NCBI RefSeq assembly: GCF_046237015.1
Contig: NZ_JBJYIN010000010.1
Span: forward strand, 62,001-126,000
From: JBJYIN01 sp046237015
GTDB lineage: Bacteria; Pseudomonadota; Gammaproteobacteria; Enterobacterales; Enterobacteriaceae
Reading direction: 5' to 3'
Length of the DNA stretch: 64,000 nucleotides
In this document: positions 34,617 through 43,890 of the stretch, in pieces
Numbering within the stretch: position 1 is the first letter of the stretch
Layout: the number at the start of each line of letters is the position of its first letter
Translations under genes and position numbers: made by a program
Notes under the pieces: generated by a model
Databases searched by the model: none
What the model was told of the DNA's origin: nothing
What the model saw: the letters and a program-made list of their open reading frames with translations, nothing else

Positions 34617-35462
34617 ATGATTGAGAATCGTCGCGGGTTAACTATTTTCAGCCATGTCATGCTGATCGTCGGCATTCTCGCCGTACTGTTTCCGCTGTAC
34701 GTGGGGTTTGTGGCCGCCACGTTGGATAACCAGGACGTCTTTCTGGCTCCCATGACGCTCATCCCCGGTTCTCACCTGTGGGAGAACCTGCGTGATATCT
34801 GGCTGCATGGTGCAGGCAACAACACCACGCCGTTCGGGCTGATGTTGCTCAACAGTTTCGTCATGGCGCTGGCGATCACGGTGGGCAAAATTACCGTCTC
34901 GATCCTGTCCGCTTACGCCATCGTCTATTTTCGTTTTCCGCTGCGCAACCTGTTCTTCTGGATGATTTTCCTGACGCTGATGCTGCCGGTGGAAGTGCGT
35001 ATTTTCCCCACGGTGGAAGTGATCGCGCGGCTGGACATGATGGACAGCTACACCGGTTTAACGCTGCCGCTGATGGCGTCGGCGACAGCGACCTTCCTGT
35101 TTCGCCAGTTCTTTATGACGCTGCCGGATGAGCTGATGGAGGCGGCACGTATCGACGGTGCCAGCCCGATGCGTTTCTTCTTCGACATGGTGTTACCGCT
35201 GTCGAAGACCAATCTGGCGGCGCTGTTTGTGATCACGTTCATCTACGGCTGGAACCAGTACCTGTGGCCGCTGCTGATTGTCAGCGATGCCAATTTGGGG
35301 ACTGCGGTCGCCGGGATTAAAAGCATGATTGCCTCCGGCGATGGCGCGACCCAGTGGAATCAGGTGATGGCTGCGATGCTGCTGACCATGCTGCCGCCGC
35401 TGCTGGTGGTTCTACTGATGCAGCGCTGGTTCGTTCGCGGCCTGGTCGACAGCGAAAAATAA
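34617..35462 (+). CDS. ugpE: Glycerol-3-phosphate ABC permease UgpE
   Basis: A 281-residue permease, the E. coli length. It carries the EAA loop DELMEAARIDGASPMRFFFDMVLP and the C-terminal WFVRGLVDSEK. Partner of UgpA in the membrane channel. Confidence 0.95.
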   Translation: MIENRRGLTIFSHVMLIVGILAVLFPLYVGFVAATLDNQDVFLAPMTLIPGSHLWENLRDIWLHGAGNNTTPFGLMLLNSFVMALAITVGKITVSILSAYAIVYFRFPLRNLFFWMIFLTLMLPVEVRIFPTVEVIARLDMMDSYTGLTLPLMASATATFLFRQFFMTLPDELMEAARIDGASPMRFFFDMVLPLSKTNLAALFVITFIYGWNQYLWPLLIVSDANLGTAVAGIKSMIASGDGATQWNQVMAAMLLTMLPPLLVVLLMQRWFVRGLVDSEK

Positions 35463-35487
35463 ACCAAGACGAATTTCGGAAACGCTT

Positions 35488-36561
35488 ATGGCATGTTTAA
35501 AACTTCAGGCCGTCACCAAGTCTTACGATGGCAAAACACAGATCATCCAACCCATCGATCTGGACGTTGCGGACGGTGAATTCGTGGTGATGGTCGGGCC
35601 GTCAGGCTGCGGTAAATCCACGTTGCTGCGTATGGTGGCGGGCCTTGAACGCACCACCAGCGGGGATATCTATATCGATAACGAACGTGTCACCGATCTG
35701 GAACCAAAAGATCGCGGAATTGCGATGGTATTCCAGAACTATGCGCTTTATCCCCATATGAACGTGTTCGACAATATGGCCTACGGCCTGAAAATTCGTG
35801 GTTTCGGTAAGGCGCAGATTCGTGAGCGGGTAGAAGATGCGGCGCGCATTCTGGAATTGATGTCGCTGCTGCAACGCAAACCGCGTGAACTCTCGGGCGG
35901 CCAGCGTCAGCGCGTGGCGATGGGACGAGCGATTGTCCGTGAGCCGGCGGTGTTCCTGTTTGACGAACCGCTGTCAAACTTGGATGCCAAACTGCGCGTA
36001 CAAATGCGGCTCGAATTACAGCAACTGCATCAGCGCCTGAAAACGACCAGTCTGTACGTCACGCACGATCAGGTTGAGGCCATGACGTTGGCGCAGCGTG
36101 TCATCGTGATGAACAAAGGCATTGCCGAGCAAATCGGCGCACCTGCTGAGATCTATCGGCGTCCAGCGTCGCTGTTTGTGGCGAGCTTTATTGGCTCACC
36201 AGCGATGAATCTCTGGTCAGGCCGTATTAGCGAGGATGGTTGCCGCTTTCAAATAGGTGAAGACATTGCGCTGGCGCTACCGGCACCGAAGCCGCAGTGG
36301 CGTGGTAAAGCATTGACGCTGGGGGTGCGACCAGAGCATATTCAGCTGACGACGCGCGAAACCGACGGTATTCCGTTGCAGATCGACACCCTTGAACTGC
36401 TGGGCGCGGACAATTTAGCGCACGGCAAATGGGGCGGGCAAAATGTGATCGCGCGACTCTCTTATGAGCACTGTCCCGCCATCGGCTCGACGCTCTGGCT
36501 ATATTTGCCGACGTCTTCATGGCACCTGTTTGATTCGCAAAGCGGATTACGGATGGAATAA
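35488..36561 (+). CDS. ugpC: Glycerol-3-phosphate ABC ATPase UgpC
   Basis: A 357-residue MalK-type ATPase: Walker A GPSGCGKST (near residues 37-45), signature LSGGQRQRVAMGRA, Walker B FLFDEPLSNLDAKLR, plus a C-terminal regulatory OB domain (LGVRPEHIQL). It ends within the ATG of ugpQ. Confidence 0.96.
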   Translation: MACLKLQAVTKSYDGKTQIIQPIDLDVADGEFVVMVGPSGCGKSTLLRMVAGLERTTSGDIYIDNERVTDLEPKDRGIAMVFQNYALYPHMNVFDNMAYGLKIRGFGKAQIRERVEDAARILELMSLLQRKPRELSGGQRQRVAMGRAIVREPAVFLFDEPLSNLDAKLRVQMRLELQQLHQRLKTTSLYVTHDQVEAMTLAQRVIVMNKGIAEQIGAPAEIYRRPASLFVASFIGSPAMNLWSGRISEDGCRFQIGEDIALALPAPKPQWRGKALTLGVRPEHIQLTTRETDGIPLQIDTLELLGADNLAHGKWGGQNVIARLSYEHCPAIGSTLWLYLPTSSWHLFDSQSGLRME

Positions 36562-37310
36562 TGGAAACAATCTGGCCTTACCCGAGCATTGTCGCCCATC
36601 GCGGCGGTGGTTCACTGGCACCGGAAAACACATTGGCGGCGATTGATGTTGGTGCCAGTTTTGGTCACAAGATGATCGAATTTGACGCTAAGCTGTCGCA
36701 GGACGGTCAGATTTTCCTTCTACACGACGATACGCTGGAGCGCACCAGCAACGGCTGGGGTATTGCAGGCGAACTGCCGTGGGACAAGCTGGTTGGGCTG
36801 GATGTCGGCGGCTGGTACGGTCGTAAATTTGTCGGTGAACGCCTGCCGCTACTATCGGAAGTAGCAAAACGCTGTGCACAGTACGGCATGGCGGCCAATA
36901 TCGAGATTAAACCCACTACCGGATATGAAACCGAAACGGGGCGAGTGATTGCGCTAGCGGCACGCCAGCTATGGGCCGATCATCCGGTTGCACCGCTGCT
37001 GTCATCGTTCTCTATCGAAGCCCTGGAAGCGGCGCAGCAGGCCGTACCGGAACTGCCGCGTGGGCTGCTTTTGGATGAGTGGGAAGAGGACTGGCTGGCG
37101 TTAACGCAGCGTCTGGGGTGTGTGTCCATCCATCTGAATCACAAGCTGCTGACGGCAGAACGCACCGCGGCGCTGAAGGCGGCGGGATTACACATCCTGG
37201 TTTATACCGTTAATCAACCCGCCCGCGCGCAAACTTTGCTGGATTGGGGCGTTGACTGTATCTGCACTGACCGGATAGATTTAATTGGGGCAAGCTTCGC
37301 AACCGGCTGA
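36561..37310 (+). CDS. ugpQ: Glycerophosphodiester phosphodiesterase UgpQ
   Basis: A 249-residue cytosolic GDPD TIM barrel: IVAHRGGGSLAPENTLAAI with the catalytic His and metal-site Glu, then MIEFDAKLSQDGQIFLLHDDTLERTS. It hydrolyses imported glycerophosphodiesters to glycerol-3-phosphate and an alcohol. It begins in the last codon of ugpC. Confidence 0.96.
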   Translation: METIWPYPSIVAHRGGGSLAPENTLAAIDVGASFGHKMIEFDAKLSQDGQIFLLHDDTLERTSNGWGIAGELPWDKLVGLDVGGWYGRKFVGERLPLLSEVAKRCAQYGMAANIEIKPTTGYETETGRVIALAARQLWADHPVAPLLSSFSIEALEAAQQAVPELPRGLLLDEWEEDWLALTQRLGCVSIHLNHKLLTAERTAALKAAGLHILVYTVNQPARAQTLLDWGVDCICTDRIDLIGASFATG

Positions 37311-37415
37311 CGCTGGCCTTTTGTCTTCGTGCGAGCGGTGCGTGATACACCTATCATAGCGTGCGTACGGTGATTCCCTGTTTTGACTCGGTGCCGGTAA
37401 TAAGGAAGTGGCGTC

Positions 37416-38372
37416 ATGCCCGCATTTATTGTTTCGCTTTGGCACCAGATTTTTCTGTCGCTCCCCCTGTTTGTTTTGATTGCGCTCGGCTATAGCTTGA
37501 TTCGCTATGGTAAATGGCCGACCGCCATTACAGATGGCATGACGCGTTTTGTCTTTTCCGTGGCAATGCCCGCGATGCTGTTTCGTCTGATGTCGGATTT
37601 TTCTAAGCGTCCGGCAGTAGATGCGCGTTTATTGATCGCCTTTTTCGGCAGTTGTCTGATCGTTTTTGTGCTAGGGCGAATTGTCGCAAAGAAAATCTTT
37701 CATCTTGATGGGGTATCCGGCTCACTTTTTGCGTTAAGCGGTATTTTTTCCAATAACGTCATGCTGGGATTGCCTATTGCCACATTGATGCTAGGCGAAG
37801 ATGCTATTCCTTCGGTTGCGTTGGTGGTGGTGTTTAACGGGCTTATTTTGTGGACGCTGGTGACGGTATCGGTGGAATGGGCGCGTAACGGGGCGCTATC
37901 GCTGCGTGGATTTGGGAAAACTGCGGTAGGGGTGTTAAAAAATCCTCTGATTATCGGTATTTTGTCCGGTACGGCGTTTAGCCTGACTGGCCTGCCATTG
38001 CCGTCTTTTGTTGAACAACCGCTTGCGATGTTAGGGCAGATTGCGGCTCCGCTCTCACTTATTGCGCTGGGGATGGGGTTAGCCGAATACCGTGTGCGCG
38101 ACGGTTGGCAGATCAGTACGATGATTTGTACGATCAAGCTGCTAGTTCAGCCGCTGGTGATCTGGGGGCTTGCTATTGCACTCGGTTTGCCGGAAATGGA
38201 AACGCGTGTCGTGGTCTTACTAGGTTCAATGGCGATAGGCGTGAATGTCTATCTGATGTCGCGCCAGTTCGATGTGCTAGGTGGCCCGGTGGCATCGAGC
38301 CTGCTGCTATCAACGGCAATGGCAGCATTAACCACGCCGTTGATTTTGACGCTGATGGGTGTGCGATTATAA
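37416..38372 (+). CDS. AEC-family transporter (auxin efflux carrier family)
   Basis: A 318-residue membrane protein with about ten TM helices in two halves: VLIALGYSLIRYGKWPTAITDGMTRFVFSVAMPAMLF at the N-terminus and SNNVMLGLPIATLMLGEDAI in the middle. Bacterial AEC proteins carry organic acids or unknown solutes; auxin transport should not be assumed despite the family name. GGAAGTGG precedes the ATG. It sits between ugpQ and yhhA, which are adjacent in E. coli. Confidence 0.85.
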   Translation: MPAFIVSLWHQIFLSLPLFVLIALGYSLIRYGKWPTAITDGMTRFVFSVAMPAMLFRLMSDFSKRPAVDARLLIAFFGSCLIVFVLGRIVAKKIFHLDGVSGSLFALSGIFSNNVMLGLPIATLMLGEDAIPSVALVVVFNGLILWTLVTVSVEWARNGALSLRGFGKTAVGVLKNPLIIGILSGTAFSLTGLPLPSFVEQPLAMLGQIAAPLSLIALGMGLAEYRVRDGWQISTMICTIKLLVQPLVIWGLAIALGLPEMETRVVVLLGSMAIGVNVYLMSRQFDVLGGPVASSLLLSTAMAALTTPLILTLMGVRL

Positions 38373-38385
38373 GGCCACTATTGCA

Positions 38386-38685
38386 TCAAGGGTTCTGATT
38401 GATCGGCGGTGGTGGCGTAGTTCTCTGTGACCGCTGTAAATCCTGCTGTAGCTGCTGCTGGCGTTGTTGCTGCAACTGCTGGTTGCGCTGCTGGAGCTGA
38501 TTATTCAACTGCTGTTGCTGTAATTTCTGGCTCTGCTGCATATTCTGCTGCAACTGTTTCTGGCTGCTGATACCGCTCTCAAACTGCTGCTGAGGCGTGG
38601 GCGCTTGCGGCGTGTTGGCGCTCGCCAGAAGCGGTAGGCCGAGCAGGGCAACGGTGGCCAATAATAATGCCTTATCGTGTTGCAT
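38386..38685 (-). CDS. yhhA: DUF2756 family Gln-rich exported protein YhhA
   Basis: A 99-residue protein with a signal peptide (LLLATVALLGLPLLASA) and then an extreme Gln/Leu coiled-coil-like region (repeated LQQQ, QLQQRNQQLQQQR) and a Pro-rich C-terminus. It fits DUF2756/YhhA, found after ugpQ in E. coli; it is shorter than E. coli YhhA (146 aa). Start at 38685 after a GGAGG site; the frame to 38760 runs into the ERIC element and is not used. Confidence 0.75.
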   Translation of the reverse strand: MQHDKALLLATVALLGLPLLASANTPQAPTPQQQFESGISSQKQLQQNMQQSQKLQQQQLNNQLQQRNQQLQQQRQQQLQQDLQRSQRTTPPPPINQNP

Positions 38686-38702
38686 TAAACCTCCACACAG
38701 GC

Positions 38703-38898
38703 TATACCCGTCATACTTCAAGCTGCTTGTGCGTTGGCCGCCCTTACTCACCCCAGTCACTTACCTGAGTAAGCTCCTGGGGATTCGCTCGGTTGCCGCG
38801 TTACAAGGCCATAAATGGGCCTTGCCCTAAAGGGTCAACGCAGAGCGTTGTTCAAAACGCTAACGTTTTGTCACGCAACTCGAATTATTTAGGGTATA
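38703..38898 (+). repeat. ERIC element, 196-bp form with one internal module
   Basis: Same ends as the 127-bp copy (TATACCCGTCATACTTCAAG ... AATTATTTAGGGTATA) and a perfect ERIC core (CTTACCTGAGTAAGCTCCTG). About 70 extra bases (roughly 38807-38877) are inserted after TTGCCGCGTT. They form four consecutive small hairpins: AAGGCC/GGCCTT, CCCT/AGGG, AACGC/GCGTT, CAAAACG/CGTTTTG. The element fills most of the yhhA-trmL gap and touches the yhhA ribosome-binding region. Confidence 0.9.
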
Positions 38899-39075
38899 CA
38901 TGCCCGAATTGTATTTTCATCAGTACATTATCCTGACGTATTTCCTTAAGTGTAATCGCTGTGGGTGAAAACGTCGTACAGAGTAATCCGCAATCTGGAG
39001 CGTACAGGTTTTGGGTTGCCCTGTGGGAATGCGCTATACTGCGGCGGAATTTTCCTTCGTGGTCGACGTTATCTC
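38899..39075. promoter_or_regulatory. trmL upstream region
   Basis: This short gap follows the ERIC element. GCTATACTGC near 39032 offers a TATACT -10 hexamer about 38 bases before the trmL start. The reading frame of trmL is open through this region to 38965 but without family similarity, so it is treated as untranslated. Confidence 0.45.
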
Positions 39076-39540
39076 ATGTTCCATATCGCGCTCTATGAGC
39101 CTCAAATTGCACCAAACACCGGCAATATTATCCGACTGGCGGCCAACAACGGCTGTACGCTTCATTTGATTGAACCGCTGGGGTTTGATTTTGAAGAGAA
39201 AAAACTACGCCGTGCAGGGCTGGATTACCACGATCTGGCGAACGTCAGCCGTCATAAGAACTATCAGGATTTTCTGGCTTCGGTTCCGGGTAAACGCATT
39301 TTTGCCTGTACTACCAAAGGCAGTCGCCCGTATGACCAGCCAACGTATCAACCAGGTGATGTGCTGTTATTTGGGTCGGAAACCGCAGGTTTGCCGGACG
39401 AGCTCCGTAATGGTTTCGAGCCGGATTTCCGTATCCGCATTCCCATGCAGTCTAATAACCGTAGTCTGAATCTGTCGAATGCGGTAGCGATCATCAGCTA
39501 TGAAGCCTGGCGGCAGAATGGTTTTGGCGGCTGCATCTGA
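39076..39540 (+). CDS. trmL: tRNA (cytidine(34)-2'-O)-methyltransferase TrmL
   Basis: A 154-residue SPOUT methyltransferase that 2'-O-methylates the wobble base of leucine tRNAs. MFHIALYEPQIAPNTGNIIRLAANNG is at the N-terminus; the knot motifs are LLFGSETAGLP and NLSNAVAIISYEAWRQ. The start at 39076 matches the family; E. coli TrmL is 157 residues. Confidence 0.94.
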   Translation: MFHIALYEPQIAPNTGNIIRLAANNGCTLHLIEPLGFDFEEKKLRRAGLDYHDLANVSRHKNYQDFLASVPGKRIFACTTKGSRPYDQPTYQPGDVLLFGSETAGLPDELRNGFEPDFRIRIPMQSNNRSLNLSNAVAIISYEAWRQNGFGGCI

Positions 39541-39564
39541 TAATCCACAGATTTTTCGTGTTGT

Positions 39565-40326
39565 TTATTGATTGATAACCGATTTTTTCAGCGGTGGATT
39601 CACCAGAAAAACGACCTCACCACGATAATAGGGCGAGGCCGCCAAGCGTTGCTGCCATTGTTTGTCCCATTCTCCGTGTTGCACCAGCCCGATACGGAAA
39701 GGGATGGTCAGCTTCATGAGGGCCGGGAGGTAGGCTGAATAATTCGTTATTGTCCCATAGCCTTGATAGGTTTGAACCACCAATTCATCCACGCTTCCTT
39801 GCAAACGGTTGAGCTCTGCGACGTCGCCCGTTTTTGACCAGTCGAGTAAGCCAGTAATACTGATTTGATCGTCTGCTGGTAATCTTTTGCGTAATTGCTG
39901 CAAAAAATCGACATATCCTGCGAGTTGGTAGCTTTTTGCATCGAAATCGATTTGGATTCCTTTTACCTGATTACCCTGACGACGCCAGCTTTCTTGTCGC
40001 TTCAGGATTCGATTGAGATGGTCATCCGAAAGCGTCAGGGTAGTCATACGGTAAGAAAGCCAGATCTGGGGAATACGCAGTTTGCTTGGAGGGATCCCCT
40101 GACGTAAAAAAATGGTTTTTCCTCGCCGACGGGCAATTTCGCCTTGATGCAGATACAGCGTCTGTGCCTGATGTAACACTGGCTGTGGCCGAACGGCGGC
40201 CCATAACCAGAAATCCTGATAGTGGGCAGCATTAACAGTAATGGTGTCAGCCTGAGCGCTGGATGATAGCGCCCAGGCCAATATAACCCTCTGTGCTACC
40301 AGTAATATTTGAGCTGTTTTGCCCAC
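39565..40326 (-). CDS. DUF3142 domain protein, probably exported
   Basis: A 253-residue protein with a signal-like N-terminus (LLVAQRVILAWALSSSAQA). It has motifs of DUF3142: VKGIQIDFDAKSYQLAGYVDFLQQLRKRLP, ISITGLLDWSKTGD, DELVVQTYQGYGTI and FRIGLVQHGEWD. This looks like a glycosidase-type TIM barrel with an acidic QIDFDA strand, but no activity is established. Its start lies 31 bases inside the upstream TPR gene. Confidence 0.8.
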   Translation of the reverse strand: MGKTAQILLVAQRVILAWALSSSAQADTITVNAAHYQDFWLWAAVRPQPVLHQAQTLYLHQGEIARRRGKTIFLRQGIPPSKLRIPQIWLSYRMTTLTLSDDHLNRILKRQESWRRQGNQVKGIQIDFDAKSYQLAGYVDFLQQLRKRLPADDQISITGLLDWSKTGDVAELNRLQGSVDELVVQTYQGYGTITNYSAYLPALMKLTIPFRIGLVQHGEWDKQWQQRLAASPYYRGEVVFLVNPPLKKSVINQ

Positions 40327-42485
40327 ACGCTGCCTTTAAATTCGGTTTTCAGTTGGGTAAACCAGGCTTTACGCGTTGCCTTGCTGATGTCCTGTTGACC
40401 ACAGCCGTTATTACCGCTGTGTGCATAGCAATACATCGCACGATAGAGCGCATAGCTCTTATCTTCCGGCGGCGCTTTGGGATCGGCAATCACCCGAATA
40501 TAGCCGTCGAGTCGATTATATTTTGTCCCTTTAAACTGTGTCGGTGCGTCGGTTAATGTCATTAACATCGTGTCCTCGCCCCAGTCATATCCAACATCGT
40601 TGCCTGTTCGCAGGAAGAACTCGCCAAGGCAGTTAATGGCTCGGGCATCGTTCGGGCGTTGATTCAGGGTATTCACCACCTTCTCTAACGCCGGGCATTG
40701 GTATCCTTCTTCGGTATCGCTACCATCCCAGGAGAAAACAGCCAGATTTTCCTCATTCCAACTGATGTTTTCATTATTCTTTAACGGCGCGATTTCCTTG
40801 AGAAGTACGCTGTCTTTCAGATAGCTGGCGTAGTCAGCATGCGTGAGTGATTTGGTCAGCAGGGTATGCAGTGCGATAGCCTGTTCTTCATGTGACAGTT
40901 GGGAGCGGGTTTGCTGGCGCAGTAGCTCGGCATCGGCAACGGTTTTGAGAACGGCAGAACGAAAACGAAGGTTTTTAACCGGACTGTCTGGAGCAAAAAT
41001 CCGCTCTGGATGAGAGGATTGCACTAACGTTTCGCTCAGCGCCAACTGTAGGAATTGCTGTTGGGTATAATCCGTTTTCAGAGTCAGCAGGTGACGCCAG
41101 TGGGCTTCAGCATTATCCCAGCGGGATAAGTGTTGTAATGCCTGTCCACGTAATACCTGTAGGCTAAAGCGGGTGGTATCCGTCAGATCGGCATCGACGG
41201 CCGCGGGGATGATATTCACCACGGTGCCATAGTCTTTTTGATGATAGAACTGCCAGGCAGCCTGCAAATAGAGGAACTCATTGTTCATGCCTGCTTGCTC
41301 AAACAGCGGTTGCTGGGCAACGATGTCCTCGGCGGAGAGCTCGGGTAATCTTGACCAACTGCGATGAGGGCGTAGGCGCTTGAGATCCTGTACAAATGTT
41401 AGCATCGGGCTTTCTGGTGCTATCAGAAAGTTTTGGTTTTCCAGCAGTTTATTATCAATTTCATCGCTGAGTTCCAGCAGGGTAGTGAGGCTATCGGTGT
41501 TTGCCATCACCTGTTGGTAAGTTTTTGATAAATTATCTACGTCGCCAATAATCCAGTAAGCGCGGCGGTAAAGTCCTTTAGCTGAATCGGCATAGCGACC
41601 TTGCGGATACGTTGCCAAATAGGCATCAATATTCTGTATCGTGGCAAATGCGGCATTTTTATCGGCTTTGCTGGCATCAAACATATCGTATTCGTCTAAT
41701 GCGTTTTGCATGGCCTGATTGATTTTTACTCGAATCAGCATGTAGCGCGATGTTTCAGCCACCCACGGCTGAGACGTTTGTATTAACGACTGAAAAAGGT
41801 TTTCCGCCTGTTCAAATTGACCGTCATAGAAATGCTGTGCGCCAATCAGGTAGTGTTTGAGTGCTCCGGCATGGCCTTCCTCCGGAACATTGGCAAGTTC
41901 ACCCGATAAGGTCGATGCTGTGTAATCGGCCGTCAGCATATTGGCGCGAGCCTGTGCCAGCAAAGTACGATGGGCATCGGTGAGTTGCTGGTCGGTTTGC
42001 AACACATCAAAAAACGCTTCACCCGTCGTGATGTCATTTGAAATTTGGCGGCCTTCTCCCTCACCGGTAGTTAGCGAGCTCAGCTTTTCCTGTATCGCTG
42101 GTGGGAGATGAAGCTGCTGGCCTTTCTGTTGCAGGGCGCTGATGTTATTGGCTACGGGCGGAGTTGTCTCGGTTGTTACCACGGGTTCGGTCGGTTGGAC
42201 GGGCGCTTCCGTCGCCGCGACGCCCATTACACGGTAAGCGGTAAAAGGATCGACTCGAGTGTGTGCCTGTTCAGGCAACGGTTGCGGCAGCGGTAACGCA
42301 AGATGGTTACGGCGACTCTGCAATAATATTAAGTTGGTGCGCGTGTCGTTCTCTGGAACGAGGTAAGGAAAGGCAAACACGCCGCATTCGGCGTCTGAAA
42401 AGCCACAAATATAGTCGCTGGAACTGAGTGCATAGCCGCTAAATAATAAGGGGAGCGAACCTGCCAGTAGCGTTATTCCTTTCAT
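40296..42485 (-). CDS. Large exported TPR-like protein
   Basis: A 729-residue protein with a signal peptide (MKGITLLAGSLPLLFSGYALS), then Cys residues in DYICGFSDAECGVFAFPYL, a Pro/Thr-rich linker (about residues 88-112) and a long run of TPR-like helical hairpins (for example GAQHFYDGQFEQAENLFQSLI and ALQHLSRWDNAEAHWRHLLTL). The C-terminus is Cys-containing (AMYCYAHSGNNGCGQQDIS). It recalls proteins annotated as outer-membrane assembly lipoprotein YfiO-like, but no lipobox is visible. Paired with the DUF3142 gene by a 31-base overlap; a joint envelope function is inferred. Confidence 0.7.
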   Translation of the reverse strand: MKGITLLAGSLPLLFSGYALSSSDYICGFSDAECGVFAFPYLVPENDTRTNLILLQSRRNHLALPLPQPLPEQAHTRVDPFTAYRVMGVAATEAPVQPTEPVVTTETTPPVANNISALQQKGQQLHLPPAIQEKLSSLTTGEGEGRQISNDITTGEAFFDVLQTDQQLTDAHRTLLAQARANMLTADYTASTLSGELANVPEEGHAGALKHYLIGAQHFYDGQFEQAENLFQSLIQTSQPWVAETSRYMLIRVKINQAMQNALDEYDMFDASKADKNAAFATIQNIDAYLATYPQGRYADSAKGLYRRAYWIIGDVDNLSKTYQQVMANTDSLTTLLELSDEIDNKLLENQNFLIAPESPMLTFVQDLKRLRPHRSWSRLPELSAEDIVAQQPLFEQAGMNNEFLYLQAAWQFYHQKDYGTVVNIIPAAVDADLTDTTRFSLQVLRGQALQHLSRWDNAEAHWRHLLTLKTDYTQQQFLQLALSETLVQSSHPERIFAPDSPVKNLRFRSAVLKTVADAELLRQQTRSQLSHEEQAIALHTLLTKSLTHADYASYLKDSVLLKEIAPLKNNENISWNEENLAVFSWDGSDTEEGYQCPALEKVVNTLNQRPNDARAINCLGEFFLRTGNDVGYDWGEDTMLMTLTDAPTQFKGTKYNRLDGYIRVIADPKAPPEDKSYALYRAMYCYAHSGNNGCGQQDISKATRKAWFTQLKTEFKGSVWAKQLKYYW

Positions 42486-42519
42486 GTTTGTTCCTTGTGT
42501 TTACCTAAGCTTAGATTGC

Positions 42520-43890
42520 TTATCGCTGATCGAACGGTAACCAGATGATTAACCGCAGGCCACCTAGCGGGCTGTCATCGGCCTTCACCCAACCTTTATG
42601 CTGCGTAATCGCGGTTTCGACAATCGCCAGTCCCAGACCGGTACCGCCGGATTCACGGTCGCGGGCTTCATCTGTCCGATAAAATGGCCGGAAAATCTGT
42701 TCGCGATCTTCTGGACTCACACCGGGGCCATCATCGTCAACTTTGATCGTGATACCCTGATTATCGACGGAAAACGCAACAGCAATATGATGGTGGGAAT
42801 AACGTAGCGCGTTACGCACAATGTTCTCCAGCGCACTTTCTAGGGCATTCGGGTTACCGAAAAGTGTCCATGGCCCTGGCGGATACGTAACCTCCAGCGT
42901 TTTCCCCATTTGCTCTGCTTCAAATGCGGCATCATCCAGCACATTGCCCCAGAGCTCGTTGGCGCGCAGAAATTCACGCGTCAATTCATTGTTATGCTGG
43001 TTGCGCGACAGCACCAGTAGATCGTTAATCATGCTGTCGAGTCGCTGGGTTTCCATTTCAATACGATTAAGCTCATTCCCCTCTCCCTGTCGTCTGCGTA
43101 AAAGCGCGGTAGCCAGTTGTAAGCGAGTGAGTGGCGTGCGCAGCTCATGCGAAATGTCGGACAGCAGGCGTTGCTGGGCGGTCACCATGCGTTCCAGTGC
43201 GCTAACCATTTGGTTAAAGCTGACGCCCGTTGCCTGAAATTCCTGTGGCCCGGATTCCAGTTCAGGGTGCTGACGCAGGCTCCCTCTGGCCACTTCATCC
43301 GCCGCATTTTTCAGTTTTCGTGCGGGTTTGGCGAGGCTCCAGGCAAGCCATAACAACAGGGGAGAACTAATTAGCATTGTGAACATCAGCAGCAGCAATG
43401 GCCGATCGAACAGCAGGCTAATAAAGTCCGATTGGAGGCTACTGGCCGGGCGAATCAGATAAAGCTGGTAGTTATCTTCACCATCCCGAATGGAGAACGG
43501 CCCCAGCAATTCAACTCGGCCATATTTTTTCTTTTGTGGATGATCGGCATTATCGGAGAGCCCGATAAAGTTACGTACAATTTGTGTTTCATTTTTCTGT
43601 GCGCCCAAGACTCGTCCTTCACTGGTGACCAGTAAGAGGCGTTGCCCCGGCGGGGCCCATTTCTCAATAACCCAGAATAACCTTAGCCACCAGCGCAAAT
43701 CATTGGCCGGGGTGTTAGCCAGATCGGCTTCAATATGCTGTTCCAACATCAGCCCTTGCCGCTGCTCATTTTCCAGCAATGCCGTTAACTGGCGGGAATC
43801 CAGTTTGGGCACCATCAGCACCAGCATGAGAACCAGTGCCAGCGTGAGCCAGAAAATGGCAAAAATTCGTGCGGTCAGGCTGTTAATCAT
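42520..43890 (-). CDS. cpxA: Envelope stress sensor histidine kinase CpxA
   Basis: A 456-residue inner-membrane kinase: TM1 (RIFAIFWLTLALVLMLVLMVP), a periplasmic sensor domain, TM2, HAMP (SLAKPARKLKNAADEVARGSL), H box LLSDISHELRTPLTRLQLA, N box NALESALENIVRNALRYSHH, and G boxes DDGPGVSPEDREQIFRPFYR and GGTGLGLAIVE. It senses misfolded envelope proteins. It overlaps cpxR by 4 bases. Confidence 0.97.
   Translation of the reverse strand: MINSLTARIFAIFWLTLALVLMLVLMVPKLDSRQLTALLENEQRQGLMLEQHIEADLANTPANDLRWWLRLFWVIEKWAPPGQRLLLVTSEGRVLGAQKNETQIVRNFIGLSDNADHPQKKKYGRVELLGPFSIRDGEDNYQLYLIRPASSLQSDFISLLFDRPLLLLMFTMLISSPLLLWLAWSLAKPARKLKNAADEVARGSLRQHPELESGPQEFQATGVSFNQMVSALERMVTAQQRLLSDISHELRTPLTRLQLATALLRRRQGEGNELNRIEMETQRLDSMINDLLVLSRNQHNNELTREFLRANELWGNVLDDAAFEAEQMGKTLEVTYPPGPWTLFGNPNALESALENIVRNALRYSHHHIAVAFSVDNQGITIKVDDDGPGVSPEDREQIFRPFYRTDEARDRESGGTGLGLAIVETAITQHKGWVKADDSPLGGLRLIIWLPFDQR

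Noticed and set aside
37416..38372. Auxin transport by the AEC-family protein in a plant pathogen
   Set aside because: The family name is historical; nothing in the sequence points to auxin as substrate.
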